Below are positions 1-6,952 of a DNA stretch of 32,030 nt, piece by piece. A program made the translations under genes and the position numbers. The notes under the pieces are model-generated. The model did not search any database and was not told where the DNA came from. It worked only from the letters and a program-made list of their open reading frames with translations. The stretch covers positions 1 to 32,030 of the forward strand of contig CAKMKB010000102.1 of the NCBI GenBank assembly GCA_927435965.1, read 5' to 3'. Source of the DNA: 38-11 sp927435965. GTDB lineage: Bacteria > Bacillota > Clostridia > Tissierellales > Dethiosulfatibacteraceae. Every line of letters begins with the position of its first letter. The stretch's first letter is position 1.

Positions 1-38
1 AAATCAGCCCAAAAGGAATCATAGGTATCAATTTCATG
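1..38 (+). repeat. Exact 38-nt direct duplicate of 508-545
   Basis: The first 38 bases are identical to 508-545, an internal part of the nitronate monooxygenase-like gene, in the same orientation. The match stops at base 39. From about base 30 the sequence instead continues as the reverse complement of the gene's own start region. The switch falls on a 9-nt shared word (aatttcatg). This is the pattern of a microhomology-mediated fold-back junction. It may be an assembly or amplification chimera at a contig end, or a real rearrangement. Confidence 0.9.
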
Positions 39-60
39 GAATTCTCCTCGAAAAAATTCG

Positions 61-165
61 TCCGATGACTAACAGTGCTAAGACTCCCACTTATAGAAGT
101 GGGAGATAAGCACTGTAGAGCCCCTGGATAACGGTTTCTAAGGTTCAGATGGCGTTTGAAACGCC
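61..165 (-). repeat. Structured repeat, copy 1a (left arm)
   Basis: This is the inverted partner of the 151-255 copy. It has the same nested hairpin, read on the minus strand. At the two places where it differs from the right arm it agrees with the third copy at 19810-19949, so it looks closer to the family consensus. It overlaps the right-arm copy in the central 15-nt hairpin. Confidence 0.75.
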
Positions 166-255
166 ACCTGAACCTTAGAAACCGTTATCCATGGGCTCTA
201 CAGTGCTTATCTCCCACTTCTATAAGTGGGAGTCTTAGCACTGTTAGTCATCGGA
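151..255 (+). repeat. Structured repeat, copy 1b, nested-hairpin type
   Basis: This 105-nt unit is about 91% identical to 19810-19914 (nine differences counted by eye). It starts with a short hairpin (ggcgttt / aaacgcc) and ends with a nested stem. The outer stem pairs CAGTGCT (201-207) with AGCACTG (237-243). The inner stem pairs CTCCCACTT (211-219) with AAGTGGGAG (224-232). The unit ends with ttagtcatcgga. Stems of this CTCCCACTT type resemble the right ends, and so the guide-RNA scaffolds, of IS200/IS605-IS1341 (TnpB) elements. No tnpB lies nearby, so it could be a non-autonomous relic. It could also be an unrelated regulatory or intergenic repeat. It ends 23 nt before the start codon at 279. 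Confidence 0.65.
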
Positions 256-278
256 CGAATTTTTTCGAGGAGAATTCC

Positions 279-1331
279 ATGAAATTACCAGAATTGAGAA
301 TAGGCGAGCTACATGCCAAAATCCCAGTCGTTTTAGGCGGAATGGGAATTGGTGTCACAAGATATAGATTGGCATCTGCTGTAGCGAATGAAGGTGGAGT
401 TGGAGTGATGTCGGGGATTCATATAGGATATGATGAGCCAGATTTTCCAAACAATACTTTCAAGGCAAATATAAGGGCTTTGAAAAAACATATAGACATG
501 GCTAGAGAAATCAGCCCAAAAGGAATCATAGGTATCAATTTCATGACGGTTATGAATCGATATGGAGATTATGTCAAAGCAGCAGTGGATGGGGGAATCG
601 ATATTATTGTTTCTGGAGCGGGTCTGCCACTTGAATTGCCACAATATGTAAAGGACTCGAATACTAAGATCGTTCCCATTGTCTCATCCGGAAGAGCCTT
701 GAATCTCATTCTAAGAAAATGGGATATGAAATATTCAAAAACTGCAGACGCAGTGGTTATTGAAGGTGTAGAAGCTGGAGGACATTTAGGATTCAAAGAA
801 AGTGAGATTAAGGATCATTCACTCTCATTCAAACAGACAATTGAAGATGTGAAAACAATCCTAGACAAGTTTGAGAGCAAGTATGGAATGAAAATTCCCG
901 TTATAGCCGCTGGAGGAATATTCGATAGAAAAGACGCTGAAGATGTGATTAAACTGGGAGCTGATGCTGTACAGATGGCAACCAGATTTATTGGAACAGA
1001 AGAGTGTGATGCCGCATTGGCCTATAAGCAGGTCTTTCTGGATATGAAAAAAGAAGATATAGAAATCGTCATCAGTCCAGTGGGGCTCCCTGCAAGAGCA
1101 TTTAAAAACAAATTTCTAGCAGATGTAAAAAATGGTCTGGCTGTAAGCTCCCAAAAATGCTCGGCCTGTCTAAAGGATTGTTATCCGGGAAAAAATGAGT
1201 ACTGTATAGCAGATGCCTTAATCAGCGCTGTGAAGGGCGATGTGGACAACGGACTCATATTTACAGGAAGCAATGGATACAAGATCAATAAAATTGATAC
1301 TGTAAAAAATATTTTTAAAGAGTTTCATTAA
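279..1331 (+). CDS. Nitronate monooxygenase / FabK-like FMN enzyme
   Basis: A 350-residue TIM-barrel flavoprotein of the nitronate monooxygenase (2-nitropropane dioxygenase-like) family. Such enzymes bind FMN and oxidise nitronates; close relatives include FabK enoyl-ACP reductase. Family motifs visible are the N-terminal GGMGIG, VIEGVEAGGHLG (the FMN/active-site segment that contains the histidine), IPVIAAGGI and GADAVQMATRFIGTEE. A C-terminal stretch around residues 288-309 is rich in cysteines (CSACLKDCYPG...YC) and may bind metal. The start at 279 is chosen because AGGAG lies just upstream and the protein begins MKLPELRIG. An in-frame TTG at 156 would add 41 residues encoded by the repeat and is rejected. 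It lies directly before the rpmH promoter, where dnaA is often found nearby but is absent here. The physiological substrate cannot be told from sequence. Confidence 0.85.
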   Translation: MKLPELRIGELHAKIPVVLGGMGIGVTRYRLASAVANEGGVGVMSGIHIGYDEPDFPNNTFKANIRALKKHIDMAREISPKGIIGINFMTVMNRYGDYVKAAVDGGIDIIVSGAGLPLELPQYVKDSNTKIVPIVSSGRALNLILRKWDMKYSKTADAVVIEGVEAGGHLGFKESEIKDHSLSFKQTIEDVKTILDKFESKYGMKIPVIAAGGIFDRKDAEDVIKLGADAVQMATRFIGTEECDAALAYKQVFLDMKKEDIEIVISPVGLPARAFKNKFLADVKNGLAVSSQKCSACLKDCYPGKNEYCIADALISAVKGDVDNGLIFTGSNGYKINKIDTVKNIFKEFH

Positions 1332-1352
1332 TACAACCCCTTTAATAATTTC

Positions 1353-1381
1353 TTGACATCTATGGGGGATATTAATATAAT
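1353..1381 (+). promoter_or_regulatory. Consensus sigma-A promoter for the rpmH operon
   Basis: A perfect TTGACA at 1353-1358, a 17-nt spacer and a perfect TATAAT at 1376-1381. It lies about 68 nt before the rpmH start codon and is the only obvious promoter for the origin-proximal block. Confidence 0.85.
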
Positions 1382-1448
1382 CTAATGTAGACTATATTGG
1401 AGAACTATTTTTTGAAATAGATAAAACGCTGTCAAGGAGGTGTTTACA

Positions 1449-1583
1449 TTGAAAAGAACATATCAACCCAAAGTAAGACAAAGAAGTAAAGAGCATGGAT
1501 TCAGAAAAAGAATGAGAACAACTGCAGGTAGAAATATCCTAAGAAGAAGAAGAGAAAAAGGAAGAAAAAGACTGTCAGCGTAA
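1449..1583 (+). CDS. rpmH: 50S ribosomal protein L34
   Basis: A 44-residue, very basic protein that starts TTG: MKRTYQPKVRQRSKEHGF, continues with FRKRMRTTAGRN and ends KGRKRLSA. This is the complete and typical L34 sequence and length. It is a structural protein of the large ribosomal subunit. AAGGAGG at 1434-1440 lies 8 nt before the TTG and fixes the start. It is the first gene of the conserved rpmH-rnpA-yidD-yidC-jag cluster and is driven by the consensus promoter at 1353-1381. A hairpin immediately after its stop probably attenuates read-through into rnpA, a common way of making more L34 than RnpA. Confidence 0.97.
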   Translation: MKRTYQPKVRQRSKEHGFRKRMRTTAGRNILRRRREKGRKRLSA

Positions 1584-1606
1584 GGCCTAATCTAATAAGG
1601 CCTTTT
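1582..1606 (+). terminator. Partial terminator/attenuator after rpmH
   Basis: AAGGCCT (1582-1588) pairs with AGGCCTT (1598-1604) around a 9-nt loop, followed by a short T run. The short T tract suggests attenuation before rnpA rather than full termination. Confidence 0.6.
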
Positions 1607-1638
1607 TGTTCCATTGTAATCAGTTAGGATGTTAATAA

Positions 1639-1986
1639 ATGGAAAAAGAAAATAGAATAAGAAAAAACTCTGACTTTAGAGTGGTTTATTCAAAGGGTAA
1701 ATCCTATTCAGACTATAATTTGGTGTTGTTTATAAAAAAAAGACCTGATAACGGAAAAAAATTTGGAATAACGACTGCTAAAAAAATGAAAAAAGCCGTT
1801 GACAGAAACAAAATAAGAAGAAGATTGAGAGAAATAATCAGAAAGTATTTTGATTTTACACAATCCGGTTACGATATGATTATTATGTGTCGATTGAACG
1901 GCAAAGATGCTAACTTTTCCCAATTGGAAGAATCTTACGTGAGACTACTCAAAAAATCAAAGGTTTGGAAGAAGGAATTGAATTGA
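1639..1986 (+). CDS. rnpA: Ribonuclease P protein component
   Basis: The 115-residue basic protein subunit of RNase P, which helps the catalytic RNA remove the 5' leader from pre-tRNAs. The family signature is clear: KFGITTAKKMKKAVDRNKIRRRLREIIRKY (about residues 40-70), including the invariant RNxxRRRLRE motif. The N-terminus has the usual IRKNSDFRVVYSKGKSY segment. It follows rpmH by 55 nt. Its stop overlaps the TTG start chosen for yidD, which indicates translational coupling. Length and order match other Firmicutes. Confidence 0.97.
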   Translation: MEKENRIRKNSDFRVVYSKGKSYSDYNLVLFIKKRPDNGKKFGITTAKKMKKAVDRNKIRRRLREIIRKYFDFTQSGYDMIIMCRLNGKDANFSQLEESYVRLLKKSKVWKKELN

Positions 1987-2192
1987 AAAGAATGCTAATA
2001 GGTTTAATTAAGATCTATCAAAGCTATTCTAAAAGGAATGGAAGAAGTACCTGTAGGTTTTATCCTACATGCTCACAATACTCACTGGAAGCTCTCGAAA
2101 AATATGGGTTACCGAAAGGGATTGTACTGAGTGTCAAGAGAATACTCAGATGTCACCCTTTTAATCCTGGTGGATATGACCCTTTAATATAA
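1983..2192 (+). CDS. yidD: Membrane protein insertion efficiency factor
   Basis: A 69-residue YidD family protein that associates with the inner membrane and assists YidC-dependent insertion. The diagnostic motif TCRFYPTCSQYSLEALEKYG, with its two cysteines, is present, followed by KRILRCHPFNPGGYDP at the C-terminus. The frame is open from a TTG at 1965. The TTG at 1983 is preferred because AAGGA lies 5-10 nt upstream, it overlaps the rnpA stop, and it gives the family's usual N-terminus (MKRMLIGLIKIYQ). The start is inferred; the frame is certain. Confidence 0.94.
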   Translation: MKRMLIGLIKIYQSYSKRNGRSTCRFYPTCSQYSLEALEKYGLPKGIVLSVKRILRCHPFNPGGYDPLI

Positions 2193-2208
2193 CCTGGAGG
2201 TTAAATCA

Positions 2209-2988
2209 ATGCAAATTATCGCTAGACCCTTGGGATTTATAGTCAAAATTATTTATGACTTGCTGTCTGTACTTGACAATCCCATCATATCAGCATATGC
2301 GCTATCAATCATTGTAGCATCAATATTATTGAAACTCGTATTATTCCCGTTAACCAAAAAACAAACAGATTCAATGAAGAAAATGCAGGAATTAAATCCC
2401 CTATTATCACAGCTAAAACAAAAATATAAAAATGATAAAGAGACATTGAATAGAAAAACCATGGAGCTTTATAAAGAGAATAATGTCAATCCTATGGGCG
2501 GATGTTTACCTCTATTGATTCAATTTCCATTTTTAATCGGTTTCTTCTATGTTTTGAGAGAACCTGTGACTTATGTGTTTAGTGGAAACCAAGCCACATA
2601 TGACGCTATCAACAAAAGCTTTATATGGATTAAGGATTTGGGATTTGCTGCTAATGCTCAAGTATCAGAAGGTGTCATAAATGGAATAAATCTTGGAACA
2701 GCGTTGCCTTTAATAGGACAAGCGCTACCAGTTTTAGCCATACTGGCAGGTATAACCACATACATCCAAACTAAGATGACAACAGCCGGACAATCAGGCG
2801 GAAATGAACAACAGGCAGCAACTCAGAATACTATGGCAATCATGATGCCTTTTATGATTTTCTTTTTCGCATTGAATTTCCCAGCAGGTTTGACTCTGTA
2901 CTGGGTGGTCAGTAATCTTTTCCAAATTGCTCAGCAATATCTAGCACTGCATAATGGTAAAAGACTATTGGAGGTTAAGACAAAATGA
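2209..2988 (+). CDS. yidC: Membrane protein insertase YidC/SpoIIIJ
   Basis: A 259-residue Oxa1/YidC/Alb3 insertase that integrates proteins into the cytoplasmic membrane alone or with Sec. It has the short Gram-positive form: about five membrane segments and no large extracytoplasmic domain. The conserved arginine-free cytoplasmic loop KKQTDSMKKMQELNPLL and the motif NPMGGCLPLLIQFPFLIGFFYVLRE are visible, as is the C-terminal FALNFPAGLTLYWVVSNLFQIAQQY. No lipobox is seen at the N-terminus, unlike the B. subtilis homologues. GGAGG lies 8 nt before the start. Its stop overlaps the start of jag by 4 nt. Confidence 0.95.
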   Translation: MQIIARPLGFIVKIIYDLLSVLDNPIISAYALSIIVASILLKLVLFPLTKKQTDSMKKMQELNPLLSQLKQKYKNDKETLNRKTMELYKENNVNPMGGCLPLLIQFPFLIGFFYVLREPVTYVFSGNQATYDAINKSFIWIKDLGFAANAQVSEGVINGINLGTALPLIGQALPVLAILAGITTYIQTKMTTAGQSGGNEQQAATQNTMAIMMPFMIFFFALNFPAGLTLYWVVSNLFQIAQQYLALHNGKRLLEVKTK

Positions 2989-3608
2989 GATCTATAATAA
3001 AAGAAAGTTTATCAGTTGAAAAAGCTGTAAGTGAGGGACTAGAAGAACTTAATGCTGATATCAATGAGGTTGAGATAGAGATTCTTCAAGAACCGAGTAG
3101 AAGCTTTCTGGGATTATTGTCAAAAAATGCAAAAGTAAAGCTAACAGTAGTGGATGGTCCCAAGGAAAAAGCAAAAGAGTTTCTGACGACACTTCTAGAA
3201 AAAATGGATCTTCGTTGTGATTTTGACATAACACTAGAAAGTGAAGTGCTGAAGGTTCAGGTATCCAATATAAACAATAAAGATAAGGGTATTATGATTG
3301 GTAAGAGAGGTAAGAATCTCGATGCAATGCAATACATCCTGAGCCTGGTCATCAATAAGGAAAGACAAACTTATATTAGGACAATTATTGACGTTGAGGA
3401 TTACAGGACAAAGAGAGAAGAGACACTTGTCAGACTGGCCTATAAGATGGCAGAAAAAAGCAGATACTATAACAAGAAGGTCAGACTTGAACCCATGAAT
3501 CCTTATGAGAGAAGAATCATACACTCAGCGCTTCAAGGGGAGAAAGATATAATAACGTACTCCGAAGGGGAAGAACCTTACAGAAAAGTGATTATTGAAA
3601 CAAAATAA
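2985..3608 (+). CDS. jag: RNA-binding protein Jag/KhpB (SpoIIIJ-associated)
   Basis: A 207-residue cytoplasmic RNA-binding protein. Domains in order: Jag_N (about 1-50, with the EPSRSFLGLLSKNAKVKL segment), a KH domain (about 75-150, with GKRGKNLDAMQYILSL in place of the GxxG loop) and an R3H domain at the C-terminus (about 150-207, with NPYERRIIHSALQ). In other Firmicutes KhpB works with KhpA in RNA chaperoning and control of cell elongation. It overlaps yidC by 4 nt, the conserved arrangement. A terminator follows. Confidence 0.94.
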   Translation: MRSIIKESLSVEKAVSEGLEELNADINEVEIEILQEPSRSFLGLLSKNAKVKLTVVDGPKEKAKEFLTTLLEKMDLRCDFDITLESEVLKVQVSNINNKDKGIMIGKRGKNLDAMQYILSLVINKERQTYIRTIIDVEDYRTKREETLVRLAYKMAEKSRYYNKKVRLEPMNPYERRIIHSALQGEKDIITYSEGEEPYRKVIIETK

Positions 3609-3615
3609 AACATCG

Positions 3616-3642
3616 AACCCGGTAGTATATCGGGTTTTTTTT
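3616..3642 (+). terminator. Intrinsic terminator after jag
   Basis: AACCCG (3616-3621) pairs with CGGGTT (3631-3636) across a 9-nt loop, followed by a run of eight T. It ends the rpmH-jag unit. mnmE begins 20 nt later, so that gene depends on read-through or a promoter inside the upstream gene. Confidence 0.75.
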
Positions 3643-3661
3643 GATTATTGGGAGGAACAAT

Positions 3662-5038
3662 ATGAATATCGGTACGATTGCAGCAGCAGCTACCTCTCCC
3701 GGGATTGCAGGCATAGGGATTGTAAGAGTAAGCGGAAACAAATCCCTCGAGATAGTAACAAATATTTTCAAAAGCAAGAATGGAAAAAGCCTGGCAGAAT
3801 TAGCATATAGAAAAATGTACTATGGGTGGATCATCGATCCGGAGAATGAGAAGGTAATTGACGAGGTACTGGTCGTTTACATGAAAGCTCCCGATACATA
3901 TACAAGAGAGGATATCGTTGAAATAAACTGCCACGGAGGTATTATTTCTGTGGAGAAAATCTTGCGATTACTTCTTGATCAAGGCGCTAGACTGGCAGAA
4001 AGAGGGGAGTTCACCAAAAGAGCATTCTTGAATGGTAGAATCGATCTTACTCAGGCAGAGGCTGTAATGGATCTTGTTAGTGCCAAAACAAAGAACAGCT
4101 TTGAGCTGTCCTTGCACCAATTGGAGGGAAGACTCTCAAGGGAAATAGAAACCATAAGACAGAATTTGATGGACCTGATTGCCCAGATAGAAGTCAACAT
4201 TGATTTTCCTGAATACGACGAGGAAGAAATGACAATGGATGACATTTTAAGTATTTCCCGGGAAATAGCTCAAAAAATCGAAAAATTAGTACAATCCTCA
4301 GAAACAGGAATCATATACAAGGAAGGCCTAAAGACATTGATACTGGGCAAACCTAATGTTGGAAAATCGTCTCTTATGAACTACCTGTTGAATGAAAACA
4401 GGGCTATAGTTACAGAAATTCCAGGAACAACCAGAGATACAATTGAAGAGTTTGTGAATCTGGCTGGCGTTCCACTTAAAATAATTGATACGGCAGGTAT
4501 CCGGAATACTGAAGACATCGTCGAAAAAATTGGTGTTCAAAAGGCATTGGAAAAGATAGAAGAAGCGGATCTTATTCTCATGGTTTTTGATGCCTCCAAG
4601 GAGTTGGAGGTTGAAGATCTCATGATTATTGACCATATAAAAGGTAAAAATGTTTTTTATTTGCTGAATAAGACGGATTTGAAGGAGATGATATCCTTTG
4701 ATCGTTTGGAATATGTAAAGAAGGAACTAATTAGAATCTCTATAATGAATAATGAAGGACTTGAAGAAATTGAGAAAAAGGTCAGAAAAGAATTTTTAAG
4801 TGGTAAATTGAACATCGATAATGATACAATTGTAAGCAATATTAGGCACAAAAATTTATTAGTCAAGGCCAAACAATCTATCTATGACGTAATCGCAAGT
4901 GTAGAGAACGGACTAACTCTAGAGTGTGTCGAGGTTGATATTATGGATACCTTGGCGTATCTTGGGGAGATAACCGGGGCATCAGTAAAAGAAGATTTGA
5001 TGGATAAGATATTTTCAGAGTTCTGCATTGGCAAGTAA
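3662..5038 (+). CDS. mnmE: tRNA-modifying GTPase MnmE
   Basis: A 458-residue GTPase. With MnmG it installs the carboxymethylaminomethyl (or taurine-like) group on U34 of certain tRNAs. An N-terminal tetrahydrofolate-binding domain (about 1-120, TIAAAATSPGIAGIGIVRVSG) is followed by a helical domain interrupted by a G domain (about 220-375). The G domain has P-loop GKPNVGKSS, switch motif GTTRDT, DTAGI and NKTD. The C-terminal CIGK box, with the conserved cysteine, is intact. The ATG at 3662 is chosen because GGGAGG lies 8 nt upstream and the protein then starts MNIGTIAAAATSPG. A TTG at 3641 falls in the terminator T tract and is rejected. The gene carries a perfect Noc-binding palindrome at 4252-4267. 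Confidence 0.97.
   Translation: MNIGTIAAAATSPGIAGIGIVRVSGNKSLEIVTNIFKSKNGKSLAELAYRKMYYGWIIDPENEKVIDEVLVVYMKAPDTYTREDIVEINCHGGIISVEKILRLLLDQGARLAERGEFTKRAFLNGRIDLTQAEAVMDLVSAKTKNSFELSLHQLEGRLSREIETIRQNLMDLIAQIEVNIDFPEYDEEEMTMDDILSISREIAQKIEKLVQSSETGIIYKEGLKTLILGKPNVGKSSLMNYLLNENRAIVTEIPGTTRDTIEEFVNLAGVPLKIIDTAGIRNTEDIVEKIGVQKALEKIEEADLILMVFDASKELEVEDLMIIDHIKGKNVFYLLNKTDLKEMISFDRLEYVKKELIRISIMNNEGLEEIEKKVRKEFLSGKLNIDNDTIVSNIRHKNLLVKAKQSIYDVIASVENGLTLECVEVDIMDTLAYLGEITGASVKEDLMDKIFSEFCIGK
4252..4267. promoter_or_regulatory. Noc-binding site (NBS) candidate inside mnmE
   Basis: TATTTCCCGGGAAATA is a perfect 16-bp palindrome that contains the B. subtilis Noc consensus ATTTCCCGGGAAAT without a mismatch. 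A Noc homologue is encoded 3.4 kb downstream. Noc nucleates on such sites and spreads on DNA to block division over the nucleoid. The match is seen directly; binding is inferred from the family. Confidence 0.75.
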
Positions 5039-5050
5039 CTGGAGGCAAAT

Positions 5051-6952
5051 TTGAAAGAAGATATTAGATTTTTAGCAGGCAACTATGATATTGTCGTTAT
5101 TGGCGCAGGCCATGCTGGTTGTGAAGCTGCTCTAGCTGCTGCAAGAATGGGTAAAAAGACGCTCATATTGACTATGAGCTTGGATGCCATAGCCATGATG
5201 GCTTGCAACCCGAACATTGGTGGAACGGGAAAAGGACACCTAGTAAGAGAGATTGATGCCTTGGGCGGAGAGATGGCTTTGATTACAGATGCGTCAATGA
5301 TTCAATTTAAGATGCTAAATACCTCCAAAGGTCCTGCAGTTCATTCTTTGCGTGCTCAAGCAGACAAGAGACAGTATCATGTCAATATGAAACAGGTAAT
5401 AGAGAATGAGAATAATCTGGATCTGAAACAGGCAGAAGCTATCAGGATAGATGTTGACGGCGGAAAAGTGAAGGGTGTATTGACTAGAACAGGTGGTTAT
5501 TATAAAACAGATGCCATCATTATTTGCACGGGAACCTATCTGAAAGGCAGAATATATATTGGTGAGGTCAATTATGAGGGAGGACCGTCGGGGCTTTTCC
5601 CAGCCAATGCATTATCTCAATCATTGAAGGACAATGGGATACAACTTAAGAGATTTAAGACAGGAACACCAGCCAGGGTCCACAGAGACTCGATTCATCT
5701 TGAGAAGATGGAGCTTCAAGAAGGCGACAGCGATATTGTACCTTTTTCATTCATGACCGAGTCAGTCAATATAGATCAGGTACCCTGCTATCTAACTTAT
5801 ACCAACGAATCAACCCATGATATCATAAGACAAAACCTTTCTAGATCACCTATGTATGCTGGTCATATGGAAAGTGTAGGGCCTAGATACTGTCCTTCTA
5901 TAGAAGATAAGGTTGTCAGATTTTTTGATAAGACAAAACATCAGATATTTGTTGAGCCGGAGGGTAGAGACACCAAAGAAATGTATATACAGGGATTTTC
6001 GACAACACTGCCTGAAGAGGTTCAGCTTCTAATGTATCAGAGTGTGGAAGGTCTTGAGGATTGTCAGATTATGAGACCCGCCTATGCTATAGAATATGAT
6101 TGCATTGACCCTACTCAATTGCGGAGAACACTGGAGATTAAGACTATTGAAAACCTGTATTTTGCAGGCCAGGTAAATGGAAGCTCAGGTTACGAAGAGG
6201 CAGCCGGTCAAGGACTGATTGCCGGAATAAACGCCGTATTGAAACTCAATGGAAGAGAGCAGATTGTGCTGGATAGATCAGAGGCTTATATTGGTGTATT
6301 GATAGATGACCTGGTGACCAAGGGTACAGATGAGCCCTATAGAATGATGACGTCAAGGGCTGAATACAGGTTAGTGCTCCGACAGGACAATGCAGATTTG
6401 AGATTAACGGAGAAGGGATACGATGCAGGATTGGTCAGAGAAGATAGGATGGGAAAATTTCTGTCAAAGAAGGATCAGCTTGAAAAGGAAATTCTTAGGC
6501 TGAAGGGTACCATTATCACACCTAAACCCGAGATTAATGTGTATCTGATGGAACTTGACTCTGTCCCTTTAAAATCAGCGATAACGCTATATGAGCTCCT
6601 TAGAAGACCGGAACTCAACTACAAAAGGCTGACGAACCTTGATGTCAATCGACCTGATTTGGATAAAAACATCATCACCCAAATAGAGACACAAATCAAG
6701 TATGAAGGCTATATCGCAAAGCAATTCAAGCAGATTGAACAGTTTAAAAAGCTGGAAAATAAAAAAATACCTGAAAACTTAGATTATAACGATATTAAAG
6801 GACTAAGACTAGAAGCGAGACAGAAGTTATCAAAAATATTACCTGATTCTTTAGGTCAAGCCTCGAGAATTTCAGGCGTTTCACCTGCTGATATAAATGT
6901 TTTGATGATTTATATGGAACAAAAAAAGAGGATGAAAGAGTCAGATGAGTAA
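5051..6952 (+). CDS. mnmG: tRNA uridine 5-carboxymethylaminomethyl modification enzyme MnmG (GidA)
   Basis: A 633-residue FAD-binding partner of MnmE for modification of wobble U34. The N-terminal dinucleotide fold VVIGAGHAGCEAALAAARMG is clear. It is followed by the GidA signatures CNPNIGGTGKGHLVREIDALGG and GPAVHSLRAQADKRQY, and later by LYFAGQVNGSSGYEEAAGQG and MMTSRAEYRLVLRQDNAD. The length is typical. The start codon is TTG, with GGAGG 5 nt upstream. It lies 12 nt after mnmE, and its end overlaps the rsmG start by 8 nt, so the three are probably co-transcribed. Confidence 0.97.
   Translation: MKEDIRFLAGNYDIVVIGAGHAGCEAALAAARMGKKTLILTMSLDAIAMMACNPNIGGTGKGHLVREIDALGGEMALITDASMIQFKMLNTSKGPAVHSLRAQADKRQYHVNMKQVIENENNLDLKQAEAIRIDVDGGKVKGVLTRTGGYYKTDAIIICTGTYLKGRIYIGEVNYEGGPSGLFPANALSQSLKDNGIQLKRFKTGTPARVHRDSIHLEKMELQEGDSDIVPFSFMTESVNIDQVPCYLTYTNESTHDIIRQNLSRSPMYAGHMESVGPRYCPSIEDKVVRFFDKTKHQIFVEPEGRDTKEMYIQGFSTTLPEEVQLLMYQSVEGLEDCQIMRPAYAIEYDCIDPTQLRRTLEIKTIENLYFAGQVNGSSGYEEAAGQGLIAGINAVLKLNGREQIVLDRSEAYIGVLIDDLVTKGTDEPYRMMTSRAEYRLVLRQDNADLRLTEKGYDAGLVREDRMGKFLSKKDQLEKEILRLKGTIITPKPEINVYLMELDSVPLKSAITLYELLRRPELNYKRLTNLDVNRPDLDKNIITQIETQIKYEGYIAKQFKQIEQFKKLENKKIPENLDYNDIKGLRLEARQKLSKILPDSLGQASRISGVSPADINVLMIYMEQKKRMKESDE

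Larger units (their letters stand above)
30..286. repeat. 257-nt near-perfect palindrome centred at 158
   Basis: Positions 30-157 are the reverse complement of 159-286 with only two mismatches (124 against 192, and 149 against 167). The arms contain two inverted copies of the structured repeat. They also contain unique sequence that includes the Shine-Dalgarno site and start codon of the gene beginning at 279. Perfect palindromes of this size with no spacer are usually unstable in bacteria, so a fold-back artefact is likely. At both mismatches, however, the left arm carries the base found in the distant copy near 19810, so it is not a plain mechanical copy of the right arm. Confidence 0.92.

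Noticed and set aside
61..255. Possible CRISPR or riboswitch from repeated stems
   Set aside because: There are no regularly spaced repeats with unique spacers, and the fold and its decay in the second copy fit a mobile or intergenic repeat better than a known riboswitch.
156..278. In-frame TTG extension of the nitronate monooxygenase gene by 41 residues
   Set aside because: The extra residues are encoded by the repeat/palindrome, do not resemble the family, and a good ribosome-binding site sits before the ATG at 279.
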